This document shows, piece after piece, positions 9,143-18,526 of a stretch of DNA of 64,000 bases. Both the position numbers and the translations under genes were made by a program. The notes under the pieces are model-generated. The model was given only the letters and a program-made list of their open reading frames with translations. It searched no databases and was not told where the DNA came from. How positions within the stretch are numbered: position 1 is the stretch's first letter; each line of letters begins with the position of its first letter. Source of the DNA: Cognatishimia sp. 1_MG-2023 (lineage in GTDB: Bacteria > Pseudomonadota > Alphaproteobacteria > Rhodobacterales > Rhodobacteraceae). Location: positions 62,001-126,000 of the forward strand of contig NZ_JAUORX010000004.1 of the NCBI RefSeq assembly GCF_030548175.1, in the 5' to 3' direction.

Positions 9143-9568
9143 TCAAAGAATGTCTGGAAGTTCGACCTCAGCCTTTTCGCTTACAGGTATGAACCGTATC
9201 GCAACGCCATCCGGCGCACTTGGCGTTTCGAAAAAGCCACCTAAATAGATCAAATCTTCATAATATGGAGATGCGTCGCCGTCCTGCCTGCGCGCATCAT
9301 TCCTCTTCTTACACGAGATGTTCGATCGAACCTCGAAAGACAAGGGCGAGAGCTCGAAGCCAAAACATCCGTTTTGGCCCTCGTGGATTTCGGCTGCCCC
9401 AAATTTCACACTAACTGAACGTGTCCAGTCACTATGAAATCCAAACTTGGGCTCTACAGTATAGGTAATGGTTAAATCATCTTGAGGCGATGTCGATGCA
9501 TGGTATGCATTCGGCCAACACGCAAAAATCAGCATCAGCAAACTTGGAATTGCTATCCATTTCCACAT
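9143..9568 (-). CDS. Small exported protein of unknown function
   Basis: A 141-residue protein with an N-terminal hydrophobic segment (MWKWIAIPSLLMLIFACWPNAYHA) that reads as a signal peptide or a single membrane anchor. The LIFAC sequence could serve as a lipobox with cysteine at residue 17. The remainder has several beta-strand-like stretches and two cysteines (in NGCFGFE and SNISCKK). No family is recognised. It is a single gene pointing toward the small protein at 8701-9075, with 67 bases between the two stop codons. Base composition is a little more AT-rich than its neighbours. Confidence 0.6.
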   Translation of the reverse strand: MWKWIAIPSLLMLIFACWPNAYHASTSPQDDLTITYTVEPKFGFHSDWTRSVSVKFGAAEIHEGQNGCFGFELSPLSFEVRSNISCKKRNDARRQDGDASPYYEDLIYLGGFFETPSAPDGVAIRFIPVSEKAEVELPDIL

Positions 9569-9713
9569 CTAACGCTTTCCCTCCAGCGACGCGGTAGCCC
9601 GCAGTTACTCACGACGTTAAAGGCATTACAACTCACTCCAATCAACACAATTAGGCTTATCGCACACAGCCCCCAACCTTACCTAACACCCCCTTACGTC
9701 ACGTTGCGCATGA

Positions 9714-11792
<2,079 letters not shown>

Positions 11793-11849
11793 TAGGGGCT
11801 TTGCCCCCTTGGCCTACAGCCAATTCCCCCAGAGTATTTGTCGAAAGAT

Positions 11850-11873
11850 GAAGGGAGCGGTGAAGCTCCCTTC
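11850..11873. other. Perfect 9-bp hairpin in the 3' region
   Basis: GAAGGGAGC and GCTCCCTTC flank the loop GGTGAA between the convergent flavoenzyme and GNAT genes. It is preceded by a GGGGCTTTGCCCC hairpin (about 11796-11809) and by CCCCCAGAGTATTTGTCGAA (11826-11845), which resembles an extragenic sequence I recall recurring in Rhodobacteraceae genomes. There is no T-run on either strand, so it is not a classic terminator. Confidence 0.45.
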
Positions 11874-11880
11874 GGGTGGT

Positions 11881-12306
11881 TTAGGCTCTGAATTCCAACT
11901 CGAGGGTTGGTAAACCCGCGTAGTCGTCGATGAACTCTTTGACCTCTGTAAATCCATAAGCCGCATAAAAGGCGCGGCCGATGGCGTTGTCGCGGAAGAC
12001 TTCAACCGTTAGATCACCATGTTGCTGGACTGCATGATCCATCAACGCGCGGCCAATCCCCGCTCCGTGATGATCAGGATGTAAGAACAACCCGCCCACC
12101 ATGTTGCCAAGCAAGGCGATAAACCCAACGGGCGTGCCATTCAGTTCCGCAACCCATGTCTCTGCTTTGGGCAGATAAATGTCACGGATCGCTTGATCTG
12201 ATTGATCCAAGAAGTCTTGGCTTAGAAAAGGATGCGCCAATTCGCTGGCTTTGCGCCAAGCAACCAAAAGCGCATCTGTGTCGTCAGTTTGAAAAGGTCT
12301 GATCAT
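11881..12306 (-). CDS. GNAT family N-acetyltransferase
   Basis: A 141-residue acetyltransferase. The acetyl-CoA-binding turn is seen in HPDHHGAGIGRALMDHA, and the C-terminal beta-bulge region reads VEVFRDNAIGRAFYAAYGF, both standard for the GNAT fold. The length matches a single-domain enzyme. The substrate is unknown. The gene converges on the flavoenzyme at 9765-11792. The 214 bases upstream (12307-12520) contain no supported gene. Confidence 0.87.
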   Translation of the reverse strand: MIRPFQTDDTDALLVAWRKASELAHPFLSQDFLDQSDQAIRDIYLPKAETWVAELNGTPVGFIALLGNMVGGLFLHPDHHGAGIGRALMDHAVQQHGDLTVEVFRDNAIGRAFYAAYGFTEVKEFIDDYAGLPTLELEFRA

Positions 12307-12520
12307 TGTCAGAATCGTCTTTCATATCTTTGGGCCAATACGACCCCTGCATTTAGGAAAGAACCGGGCACGCAGATTCAGCCGCAAAAGCGGTGAATGT
12401 ATCGTTGTTTCCGGGGGGCGGCGGGCCTTGGTTGTGGCTGCGCCGCGGGTTCCTTAGCAGGACATGAAATCTCCATCTGAATCTTCGCCCAGCATAGGCT
12501 GGCGCGACCAATACACAAGT

Positions 12521-12865
12521 CTAGTCGTGCGTTGCGCGGCTATCATCCGGCGCTTGATCGCGGTCGGTCATGCCGTAGTCGCGCAAGACATGCACAACCT
12601 TCAGCCGGTAGTCGCTAAAGATCCCCGCGCGACCCTGCGCTTGCCCTGCCCGATGCTTTTCGATGTTGCGCCAATCCGCCACCGCCTGTTCATCGCGGTA
12701 ATAAGATAGAGACAACAGCTTGTCCGGGTTGCTCAGGCTTTGAAACCGCTCGACCGAGATAAAGCCATCCACCTGTTCCAGCAGTGGCTTTAACTCTGCG
12801 GCGATGTCCAAATAGTCAGCCTTGCGGCCCGGTGCGATCTCAACTTCAAAGATAACAGCGATCAT
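12521..12865 (-). CDS. Antibiotic biosynthesis monooxygenase (ABM) domain protein
   Basis: A 114-residue dimeric alpha-beta barrel protein of the ABM type. The N-terminal strand reads MIAVIFEVEIAPGRKADYLD, followed by a helix and the strand FISVERFQSLSNPDKLLSLSYY, the usual ferredoxin-like arrangement. Such proteins can oxidise aromatic substrates or degrade heme without cofactors, but many have no known activity. Its start overlaps the stop of the upstream NIPSNAP gene (12862-12865, an ATGA junction), so the two are translationally coupled. Confidence 0.85.
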   Translation of the reverse strand: MIAVIFEVEIAPGRKADYLDIAAELKPLLEQVDGFISVERFQSLSNPDKLLSLSYYRDEQAVADWRNIEKHRAGQAQGRAGIFSDYRLKVVHVLRDYGMTDRDQAPDDSRATHD

Positions 12866-13185
12866 GTGGTGGCTCCATGTGGGGTAGAGGCGAGTTTCAA
12901 GAATGTGCGGTCCTCGCGCAAGATGAAACGTTCGGATTGCGCAAATTCGTAGTTTCGCTTGCCAATAGGATCTGCCGCCAAACGGGCGCGGTACGCTTCG
13001 TATTCAGCAAGGCTCTCGACGTTATATATGCCGTAGGCCAGGGTCGATGATCCTTCGTGTGGGGCGTAGTAGCCGATCAAGTCAGCCCCATTGCGTGGAA
13101 TAGCTTGGCCCCAGTTGCGCGCGTATTCTTCAAATTGCGCTTTCTTCGTGGGGTCGATTTGATAGCGGATAATACAGGTCAGCAT
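12862..13185 (-). CDS. NIPSNAP family protein
   Basis: A 107-residue protein of the NIPSNAP / dimeric alpha-beta barrel family; the start residues MLTCIIRYQIDPTKKAQFEEYA form the first strand and helix, and SSTLAYGIYNVESLAEYEAYRARLAADP is a typical NIPSNAP segment. ATG 13185 has AAAAGGAG 7 bases upstream and is preferred to the upstream in-frame start at 13212. It lies head-to-head with an ArsR regulator (gap about 70 bases) and is coupled to the ABM gene, so regulation by that ArsR protein is likely. Confidence 0.85.
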   Translation of the reverse strand: MLTCIIRYQIDPTKKAQFEEYARNWGQAIPRNGADLIGYYAPHEGSSTLAYGIYNVESLAEYEAYRARLAADPIGKRNYEFAQSERFILREDRTFLKLASTPHGATT

Positions 13186-13256
13186 AATATGGCTCCTTTT
13201 GCTTTCCCCCATCTTAGCCCCTTGATCGACTCACATGCTTCGCTCATGATCGAAGT

Positions 13257-13952
13257 ATGAAAGAAGGACCAGACATCGCCCGCCTTGCCGCCCTGATCGG
13301 CGACCCCGCCCGCGCGAACATCCTAACCGCCTTGATGAGCGGCAAAGCCCTAACCGCCAGCGAACTTGCGTTCGAGGCAGGCGTCACCGCGCAAACCGCC
13401 AGCAGCCATTTGGCAAAGCTCGCCGATGGTGGGTTGGTCGCCATGCGCAAATCGGGTCGGCACAAGTATTTCACCCTAGCCAATGATGCTGTCGCCGCCA
13501 CGTTAGAATCACTGATGGGTTTGGCCGCAGGCTCTGGCCATTTGCGCACGCGTACCGGCCCCAAAGACGCCGCCATGCGTCAGGCCCGCGTCTGTTACAA
13601 CCACTTGGCGGGCGAGCGTGGGGTGCAAATGTATCAGGCGATGCAGGCCAAAGGATTCTTACGCCACAGCGACGACGCCTTGGAATTGACAGAATTGGGC
13701 GTGGCCTTTGTTTCCGATTTGGGGATCAATCTAGCAGAACTGCCCGCCGGAAAAGCCCCACTTTGCCGCGATTGTCTGGACTGGAGCGCGCGCCAATCCC
13801 ATTTAGCGGGTAAACTTGGGCGCGCCTTACTCAGCCACTTCATTCAACACGGCTGGGCGAAACGCCAAGAAAACAGCCGCGTTATCACCTTTACCCCCAA
13901 AGGCGCGCAGCAGTTCGACGCACAGTTTTCTGCACCGCAACATCACCCATAG
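13257..13952 (+). CDS. ArsR family transcriptional regulator, long form
   Basis: A winged-helix DNA-binding protein. The ArsR-type domain occupies about residues 1-85 (GDPARANILTALMSGKALTASELA, then VTAQTASSHLAKLADGGLVAMRKSGRHKYF, the recognition helix and wing). At 231 residues it is about twice the length of classic ArsR/SmtB proteins; the extra C-terminal part has a conserved-looking segment APLCRDCLDWSARQSHLAG. The two closely spaced cysteines could bind metal or sense redox state, but no ligand is known. It is divergently transcribed from the NIPSNAP-ABM pair, which is the likely target. Confidence 0.85.
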   Translation: MKEGPDIARLAALIGDPARANILTALMSGKALTASELAFEAGVTAQTASSHLAKLADGGLVAMRKSGRHKYFTLANDAVAATLESLMGLAAGSGHLRTRTGPKDAAMRQARVCYNHLAGERGVQMYQAMQAKGFLRHSDDALELTELGVAFVSDLGINLAELPAGKAPLCRDCLDWSARQSHLAGKLGRALLSHFIQHGWAKRQENSRVITFTPKGAQQFDAQFSAPQHHP

Positions 13953-14082
13953 GATGAGGAAACAACCGTTTCCCTGCCATTAACGATCCTTGTGATTACC
14001 CCGATATTGTCCGCGGGCTGCCCCTTTCATGCCCCATTTGCCCGTCAAACCTAGTCTCAACACGATAGACAAGGATTGCGAA

Positions 14083-14988
14083 ATGGATCGCCTGACAGAA
14101 ATGGAAGCCTTTGCAACGGTAGTAGACCAAGGTGGTTTTACCGATGCTGCAAAGAAAATGGGTATCTCTAAATCCGCTGTGTCAAAGCATGTCTCTAGCC
14201 TAGAGGCCCGCTTGGGCGCTCGGCTTCTAAACCGTACAACCCGCCGCGTTAGCCCAACTGAAATTGGCCTAGCCTACTATGACCGCGCCCGCCGCGTTCT
14301 AAATGACGCCGGTGAGGCCGACAGCCTTGTGACCTCGATGCAATCAGCACCCTCGGGCCTGTTGCGCATCAGCGTTGCTACAGATTTCGGTGTGAACCAC
14401 CTATCACCGGTGCTGGGCGAATTCCTTGCGGACTTCCCAGATATCACCGTGAACATGGTGCTGAACAACCGCTACGTTGAACTGATTTCCGAAGGCTTTG
14501 ATATGGCCATCCGCATTGGCGAGCTGGAAGACAGCTCTTTGCGGGCCCGCAAGCTGACGGACACAACCAAACGTATGATCGCAAGCCCCGAGTATCTTGA
14601 AAAACACGGGCGTCCGCAAAAGATCGACGATTTGAACGAACACAAGCTGCTGCATTATTCCAGCCAGTCCAATGGCGCGGTCTGGAAACTAACAGCGCCC
14701 TCCGGTGAAAAACGCCAAGTGCGCACCGCCGGTTGGTTGTCTGTGAATGACGGGCAGTCATTGCTAAACGCAGCAATCGCAGGTCTGGGCATCGCCTATC
14801 TGCCAAGTTTTCTATATGCCGAAGCGATGGAGCAAGGTCTGGTCGTGGATGCGATCCCAGAACTGCCTGTCGAAACCCAAGGCATCTACGCGGTCTACCC
14901 TCCGGGGCGGTTCACGCAGCCAAAGGTCCGCGCGTTTATCGACTTTCTGGTCCACGCCTTTGCCGACAAAGGTCCGACCAACTGGTAA
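14083..14988 (+). CDS. LysR family transcriptional regulator
   Basis: A 301-residue LysR-type regulator. The N-terminal helix-turn-helix (about residues 1-60) reads MDRLTEMEAFATVVDQGGFT and SKSAVSKHVSSLEARLGARLLNRTTRRV, followed by a linker helix and a two-lobed effector domain with the typical FPDITVNMVLNN and EGFDMAIRIGELEDSSLRARKL segments. The domain pattern is closest to the CrgA/DsdC-like LysR group. An upstream in-frame ATG at 14029 would add 18 residues of no family resemblance. No clear target is divergent to it; the EamA exporter downstream is in the same direction but separated by a terminator. Confidence 0.92.
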   Translation: MDRLTEMEAFATVVDQGGFTDAAKKMGISKSAVSKHVSSLEARLGARLLNRTTRRVSPTEIGLAYYDRARRVLNDAGEADSLVTSMQSAPSGLLRISVATDFGVNHLSPVLGEFLADFPDITVNMVLNNRYVELISEGFDMAIRIGELEDSSLRARKLTDTTKRMIASPEYLEKHGRPQKIDDLNEHKLLHYSSQSNGAVWKLTAPSGEKRQVRTAGWLSVNDGQSLLNAAIAGLGIAYLPSFLYAEAMEQGLVVDAIPELPVETQGIYAVYPPGRFTQPKVRAFIDFLVHAFADKGPTNW

Positions 14989-15027
14989 CAGCACCATTTT
15001 TCCCGAGGCTATCCCAAGCCAACCTTT

Positions 15028-15055
15028 TCCCCGGCCATGCGTCGGGGATTTTTTT
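15028..15055 (+). terminator. Rho-independent terminator of the LysR gene
   Basis: TCCCCG (15028-15033) pairs with CGGGGA (15043-15048) across a 9-base loop and is followed by seven T residues. It lies 40 bases after the LysR stop codon. Confidence 0.85.
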
Positions 15056-15095
15056 GTTTAAACTGTAAGGGAATAAGTGCACTGGTGGGGTAAAG

Positions 15096-15115
15096 CGGTT
15101 TGTATTGTCAAACCG
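15096..15115. promoter_or_regulatory. 20-base inverted repeat upstream of the EamA exporter
   Basis: CGGTTTG-TATTGT-CAAACCG is a perfect 7-bp inverted repeat with a 6-base spacer, ending 23 bases before the EamA start. No T-run follows, so an operator is more likely than a terminator. The binding protein is not known. Confidence 0.45.
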
Positions 15116-15138
15116 AGCCCAAACACCGGACTTGCAGA

Positions 15139-16038
15139 ATGAACACCAGCCAACCCAACAACCGCGCCAATCTGATTGGCAGTCTTTGGATGACGTTAGC
15201 CATGGCCATCTTTGCCATCGAAGACGTGTTCATCAAAGCCGCATCCAGCAGCGTACCGACTGGACAAATCCTGATCATCTTCGGTCTGGGCGGAGTTGCG
15301 ATCTTTGCAACCATCGCATCAGCACAAAAAGAGTCGCTGTTCCCAAAAGCCGTTTTGTCAAAAGCCATGCGCATCCGTATGGTCTTTGAAATCACAGGCC
15401 GTTTGTTTTTCGTATTGGCCATCACGCTAACCCCATTGTCCTCGGTCACCGTGATCTTACAAGCAACGCCCATTTGCGTGGTCGCCGCGGCCACCATTCT
15501 GTTTTCGGAAAAGGTCGGTTGGCGACGCTGGTCCGCAATCATTCTTGGCCTCATCGGCGTCCTGATCATCCTGCAACCCGGCACCGACAGCTTTGCCCCT
15601 CTGTCCATTCTTGCTGTCATTGGCATGCTCGGCTTTGCAGCCCGCGACCTTGCAAGCCGCGCCGCCCCTGCCTCGCTCAGCACAGCAGTCCTTGGGTTCT
15701 ATGGCTTCATCGCCCTGATCATCGCGGGCAGTGCCTATGCGCTCTGGCAAGGGGTCCCCTTTGTTTGGCCACAGGGGCTCGCCATTCTGTACCTCGTCGG
15801 CGCAATCCTAGCCGGCGTTGCTGCCTATTCGTGCCTCATGAAAGCCATGCGCACGGGCGAAGTATCTGCCGTCACGCCCTTCCGCTACACACGCCTCATC
15901 TTTGGCGTCGGCTGCGGCGTTGTTCTGTTTGGGGAAACCCTCTCTTCGACCATGTTGCTGGGATCTGGTCTAATCGTCCTCTCTGGCCTTTTCATCCTGT
16001 GGCGCAGCAAACAAGCCGCGCCACAGAAAGCGCGTTAG
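15139..16038 (+). CDS. DMT superfamily transporter (EamA family)
   Basis: A 299-residue inner-membrane protein with about ten transmembrane helices in two EamA repeats (first about 10-140, second about 155-290). The end of the first repeat has the typical LTPLSSVTVILQATPICVVAAATILF segment, and the second ends with FGETLSSTMLLGSGLIVLSGL. Members export metabolites or amino-acid-like compounds; the substrate cannot be inferred. I chose ATG 15139 (MNTSQPNNRANLIG) over an upstream in-frame start at 15100, which would lie inside the inverted repeat. The stop overlaps the stop of the convergent gene by four bases. Confidence 0.88.
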   Translation: MNTSQPNNRANLIGSLWMTLAMAIFAIEDVFIKAASSSVPTGQILIIFGLGGVAIFATIASAQKESLFPKAVLSKAMRIRMVFEITGRLFFVLAITLTPLSSVTVILQATPICVVAAATILFSEKVGWRRWSAIILGLIGVLIILQPGTDSFAPLSILAVIGMLGFAARDLASRAAPASLSTAVLGFYGFIALIIAGSAYALWQGVPFVWPQGLAILYLVGAILAGVAAYSCLMKAMRTGEVSAVTPFRYTRLIFGVGCGVVLFGETLSSTMLLGSGLIVLSGLFILWRSKQAAPQKAR

Positions 16039-16514
16039 GTGAGGCCAATCTGCAAATGCGGCACCCCATCCGAGGTCATCTCACGTGATCGCCCTTGCGG
16101 CCCAACGCTGCCCTGAACACGCTGCCGAAAGTTGGAAAACGATGCGAATTTCACCACATCAATCGGCACGTCAAAATCAATGACAACACGTGCCCATCCC
16201 GGCTCAAGCTGGGTGACGCGGTGCAACGTCCCTGCAAACGGATGCCCAAGATAAAGCCCACGCACCCGATCGCCAAAAGTAAACGGCAGGTTGTCACCCT
16301 CTTTCAACGCGGCGGCCATCACATTCCAATCACGATACCCGTTCTTACGCGCCACACGTTCCAGCGCCTGACTATGGCTAATCGCCCTGCCGAACTTTGC
16401 CAACTCGGCCCGCAAGGCACGCGCCTGTGCCTTCGCCCATTCGGCGGAACGCGGTGGTTCCATGCTGTCCTTAATAGGACCCATCTCGAATATATTCTTT
16501 GTAGAGTCAGACAT
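16035..16514 (-). CDS. Glyoxalase_8-type (glyoxalase superfamily) protein
   Basis: A 159-residue protein whose central part (SHSQALERVARKNGYRDWNVMAAALKEG, about 44-72) matches the short helical domain I know as Glyoxalase_8, found at the N or C terminus of glyoxalase-superfamily and plasmid-associated proteins. The remaining C-terminal half is beta-rich (VRGLYLGHPFAGTLHRVTQLE, WARVVIDFDVPIDVVKF) and may be a small nucleic-acid or ligand-binding barrel. Function is unknown. GGGAGAATG stands 5-12 bases ahead of the start at 16514. It is preceded by a long non-coding stretch. Confidence 0.75.
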   Translation of the reverse strand: MSDSTKNIFEMGPIKDSMEPPRSAEWAKAQARALRAELAKFGRAISHSQALERVARKNGYRDWNVMAAALKEGDNLPFTFGDRVRGLYLGHPFAGTLHRVTQLEPGWARVVIDFDVPIDVVKFASFSNFRQRVQGSVGPQGRSREMTSDGVPHLQIGLT

Positions 16515-16956
16515 GACTCATTCTCCCATAAATCAAACGTGCAATTCGGTAGGGGTCCGCATTACCAACCACGCACGCCGCGAGGAGGATGATTCATCGT
16601 CGAAAGCTGAACTTCACCGTGGACCGAAGTCTGCGGAAGGCCGGTGTCAGCAACCGTCCTCAGACATAGGTTCGTTAAAAATGGAAAGCAAGTAGGGTTT
16701 TAAAAGTTAATTTTTGCAATTCGAGAACGGCAAAATGCGCTCGTCGAATGCCAGCGGTTTCCAAAAATTTCACACAATAGATCGGCTGCATTAACCAGAT
16801 TCGCTGCCTAAATCGCTGAAACGTACGTTTCAGACCGCGAATCGCACGAAACTCACATTTACGAAAAAATAAGCCATGGTTCTTTGCGGCACTAGGACCG
16901 CAACACCGCAAAATATGGTGCCGTTTTTCTGCACAAATCTCTATCAGGCATAAAAA
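16515..16956. other. 442-base non-coding stretch with palindromes
   Basis: Between the Glyoxalase_8-type gene and the mlaC terminator I see no credible gene on either strand; the short open frames here have no family resemblance. It holds a perfect 18-base palindrome (16816-16833) and a hairpin TTGCGG-N8-CCGCAA (16884-16903). The region is visibly more AT-rich than its neighbours and should carry the promoter of the gene at 16035-16514. Confidence 0.6.
16816..16833. promoter_or_regulatory. Perfect 18-base palindrome
   Basis: CTGAAACGT followed by its exact reverse complement ACGTTTCAG, with no spacer. It sits about 300 bases upstream of the gene at 16035-16514 and 120 bases beyond the mlaC terminator. 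A spacer-free 18-base palindrome suggests a dimeric repressor operator; nothing identifies the protein. Confidence 0.45.
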
Positions 16957-16979
16957 AACCGGGCCAGTTTAGCCCGGTT
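16957..16979 (-). terminator. Rho-independent terminator of mlaA-mlaC
   Basis: On the minus strand AACCGGGC pairs with GCCCGGTT across a 7-base loop and is followed directly by a run of T residues (the A-run at 16952-16958 on the plus strand). It is 33 bases after the mlaC stop codon. Confidence 0.9.
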
Positions 16980-17011
16980 AAAATAACGTACGTCAGTCCA
17001 GCAACAGCGGC

Positions 17012-17596
17012 TTATCCGGCCTTTTTCAGGTCCGCGATCAGCGCGTCTAAGTTGCCTTTGCGTTTGTCCAACATCGCACCAATTTCGCTTTTTTCGGTCA
17101 AACGCAGGCTGATACCTTCAATCACCATATCGAAAAACAGGTTCTTGCCGGACTTGTCAGACACAAGGAAATTCAGCTCGAATGGTGACTCACCTTTTAG
17201 GTAAGCCGTGCCGCGAACTTCATAGAAACTTTTGACTTTGCGCGTGCTATCAACTTCAACGCGCCCACCAACGAACTCATTGAAACGCTTACCATATTTA
17301 CGTGAAATATAGCCTGTGAACGCACTCACATATGCTTTTTGCTGAGACTTCGTCAGGCGGCGTGCATCAGCGCCCAAAGCGGATCGCGCGATGATTTGCA
17401 CATCCCCATACCGCAGGAAAATGCGTTCAAAGTCTTTGATCATGCTCGGCAAACCCTTACCGGATTTGATCACTGCATTGATATCGTTGACCACTTTGCC
17501 AACCAAAACCTCAGCCTGAGAGCTTGTCAGCGCCAAAGCATGCATCGGAACCAAGGCTGTCGCCGCCACTGCGGCCAAAAAACTACGGCGTTTCAT
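17012..17596 (-). CDS. mlaC: MlaC/Ttg2D-type phospholipid-binding protein
   Basis: A 194-residue periplasmic protein of the MlaC (Ttg2D, Tol_Tol_Ttg2) family, which carries phospholipids between the outer-membrane MlaA complex and the inner-membrane MlaFEDB transporter. The segments YGDVQIIARSALGADARRLTKSQQKAY and TAYLKGESPFELNFLVSDKSG are typical. The signal peptide begins MKRRSFLAAV, with an RR-x-FL pattern resembling a twin-arginine signal. Start 17596 is chosen because it gives this signal peptide; the frame stays open upstream without meaning. It follows mlaA by 10 bases. No mlaFED genes are in the window. Confidence 0.9.
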   Translation of the reverse strand: MKRRSFLAAVAATALVPMHALALTSSQAEVLVGKVVNDINAVIKSGKGLPSMIKDFERIFLRYGDVQIIARSALGADARRLTKSQQKAYVSAFTGYISRKYGKRFNEFVGGRVEVDSTRKVKSFYEVRGTAYLKGESPFELNFLVSDKSGKNLFFDMVIEGISLRLTEKSEIGAMLDKRKGNLDALIADLKKAG

Positions 17597-17606
17597 AGGG
17601 TTACTC

Positions 17607-18386
17607 TTACTCAGAATAGGGATCATCATACGGGTCGAGATAGGCATCTTCGGACGAAACGCCAAGTTCAAAGCGGCGATTCTGTAGGTAAAGAATTCGT
17701 GCTTGGCTGTAACTGTCTGCACTTTCATACAAAACTGAATCAATGGTGCCCCGCAATTCATAACGGTCCCCCATCCGATCCGCCACATTCGCAGCCGTAC
17801 CGATATATTTCTCTGGATTCGGCAACAAAGCTGACACCGGATCAAGGGTGAAATCTAGGATCGTCCCCATCGCGTCACGCTCTGTCGAAGGACCAAGCAA
17901 AGGCAGTTCAACATAGGCGCCTTCTTTCATTCCCCAGACGTGGAACGTTTCACCAAAATCGGTTTTCCGACGCGGAATATGGATCGCCTCGGAAGGATCG
18001 GCAATGCCACCCAAACCAAACAACGTATTGAAAACTAATCGGAAACTGTTGCTACCAGCACCCTTAAGGTCACCTTGCAATAGGTTATTCACGATATCCG
18101 CGGGTAACGACAAATGATCGGAAAAGTTCGAAACAATCAGTCGAACATCTTCATGCACGCCCTCGCCATAACCGTTAGAAACAGGTCGGAATATCGCACT
18201 ATCGACCTTGCGGTTGAACTCGTGGACCTTCCTATTCGATTCCTCCTGCGGATCATAAATCTCCGCAGACGAAACAGTATTATTGGCCGCACAAGCTGCG
18301 ACCAAGCTAGTAGCAAGCAATACGATGAATAGGCGACCCAAAGGTCGCGTGTTTTTGCTAATTGGCTGCAGCACAGAAATTCTCAA
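17607..18386 (-). CDS. mlaA: MlaA (VacJ) family outer-membrane lipoprotein
   Basis: A 259-residue lipoprotein that in E. coli removes mislocalised phospholipids from the outer leaflet of the outer membrane. The signal peptide ends in LVAAC (acylated cysteine near residue 33). The body has the family hallmarks YDPQEESNRKVHEFNRKVD, RPVSNGYGEGV, FNTLFGLGGIADPSEA and the helix-rich region ending in LLPNPEKYIG. The C-terminal tail is acidic (YLDPYDDPYSE). It leads the mlaA-mlaC operon and is divergent from the type I secretion genes, with 140 bases between start codons for both promoters. Confidence 0.93.
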   Translation of the reverse strand: MRISVLQPISKNTRPLGRLFIVLLATSLVAACAANNTVSSAEIYDPQEESNRKVHEFNRKVDSAIFRPVSNGYGEGVHEDVRLIVSNFSDHLSLPADIVNNLLQGDLKGAGSNSFRLVFNTLFGLGGIADPSEAIHIPRRKTDFGETFHVWGMKEGAYVELPLLGPSTERDAMGTILDFTLDPVSALLPNPEKYIGTAANVADRMGDRYELRGTIDSVLYESADSYSQARILYLQNRRFELGVSSEDAYLDPYDDPYSE

Positions 18387-18526
18387 CTTTTACGAGTTAG
18401 CTTCCATTTAGTTTACAGCTGGCCAGATGACACACCCAGCTTTGTTTTACATGTGATATTGTGGCAGATCGGTAACAGGCAATAATTTGCTCAACCGCGA
18501 CGCCTCACAGGCAAAAAAGTGGCGAA

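Noticed and set aside
12464-12709. 81-codon open frame on the plus strand
   Set aside because: Mostly antisense to the ABM gene and without any motif.
13958-13973. GGAAAC/GTTTCC stem after the ArsR gene
   Set aside because: Only six base pairs and no T-run; too weak to call a terminator or operator.
16462-16911. Two short frames (77 and 78 codons) in the empty region
   Set aside because: They overlap each other, lack ribosome sites and show no family motif. I looked for transposase fragments and saw none.
17597-17845. Upstream extension of mlaC
   Set aside because: It runs through mlaA sequence in another frame and removes the signal peptide from the N terminus.
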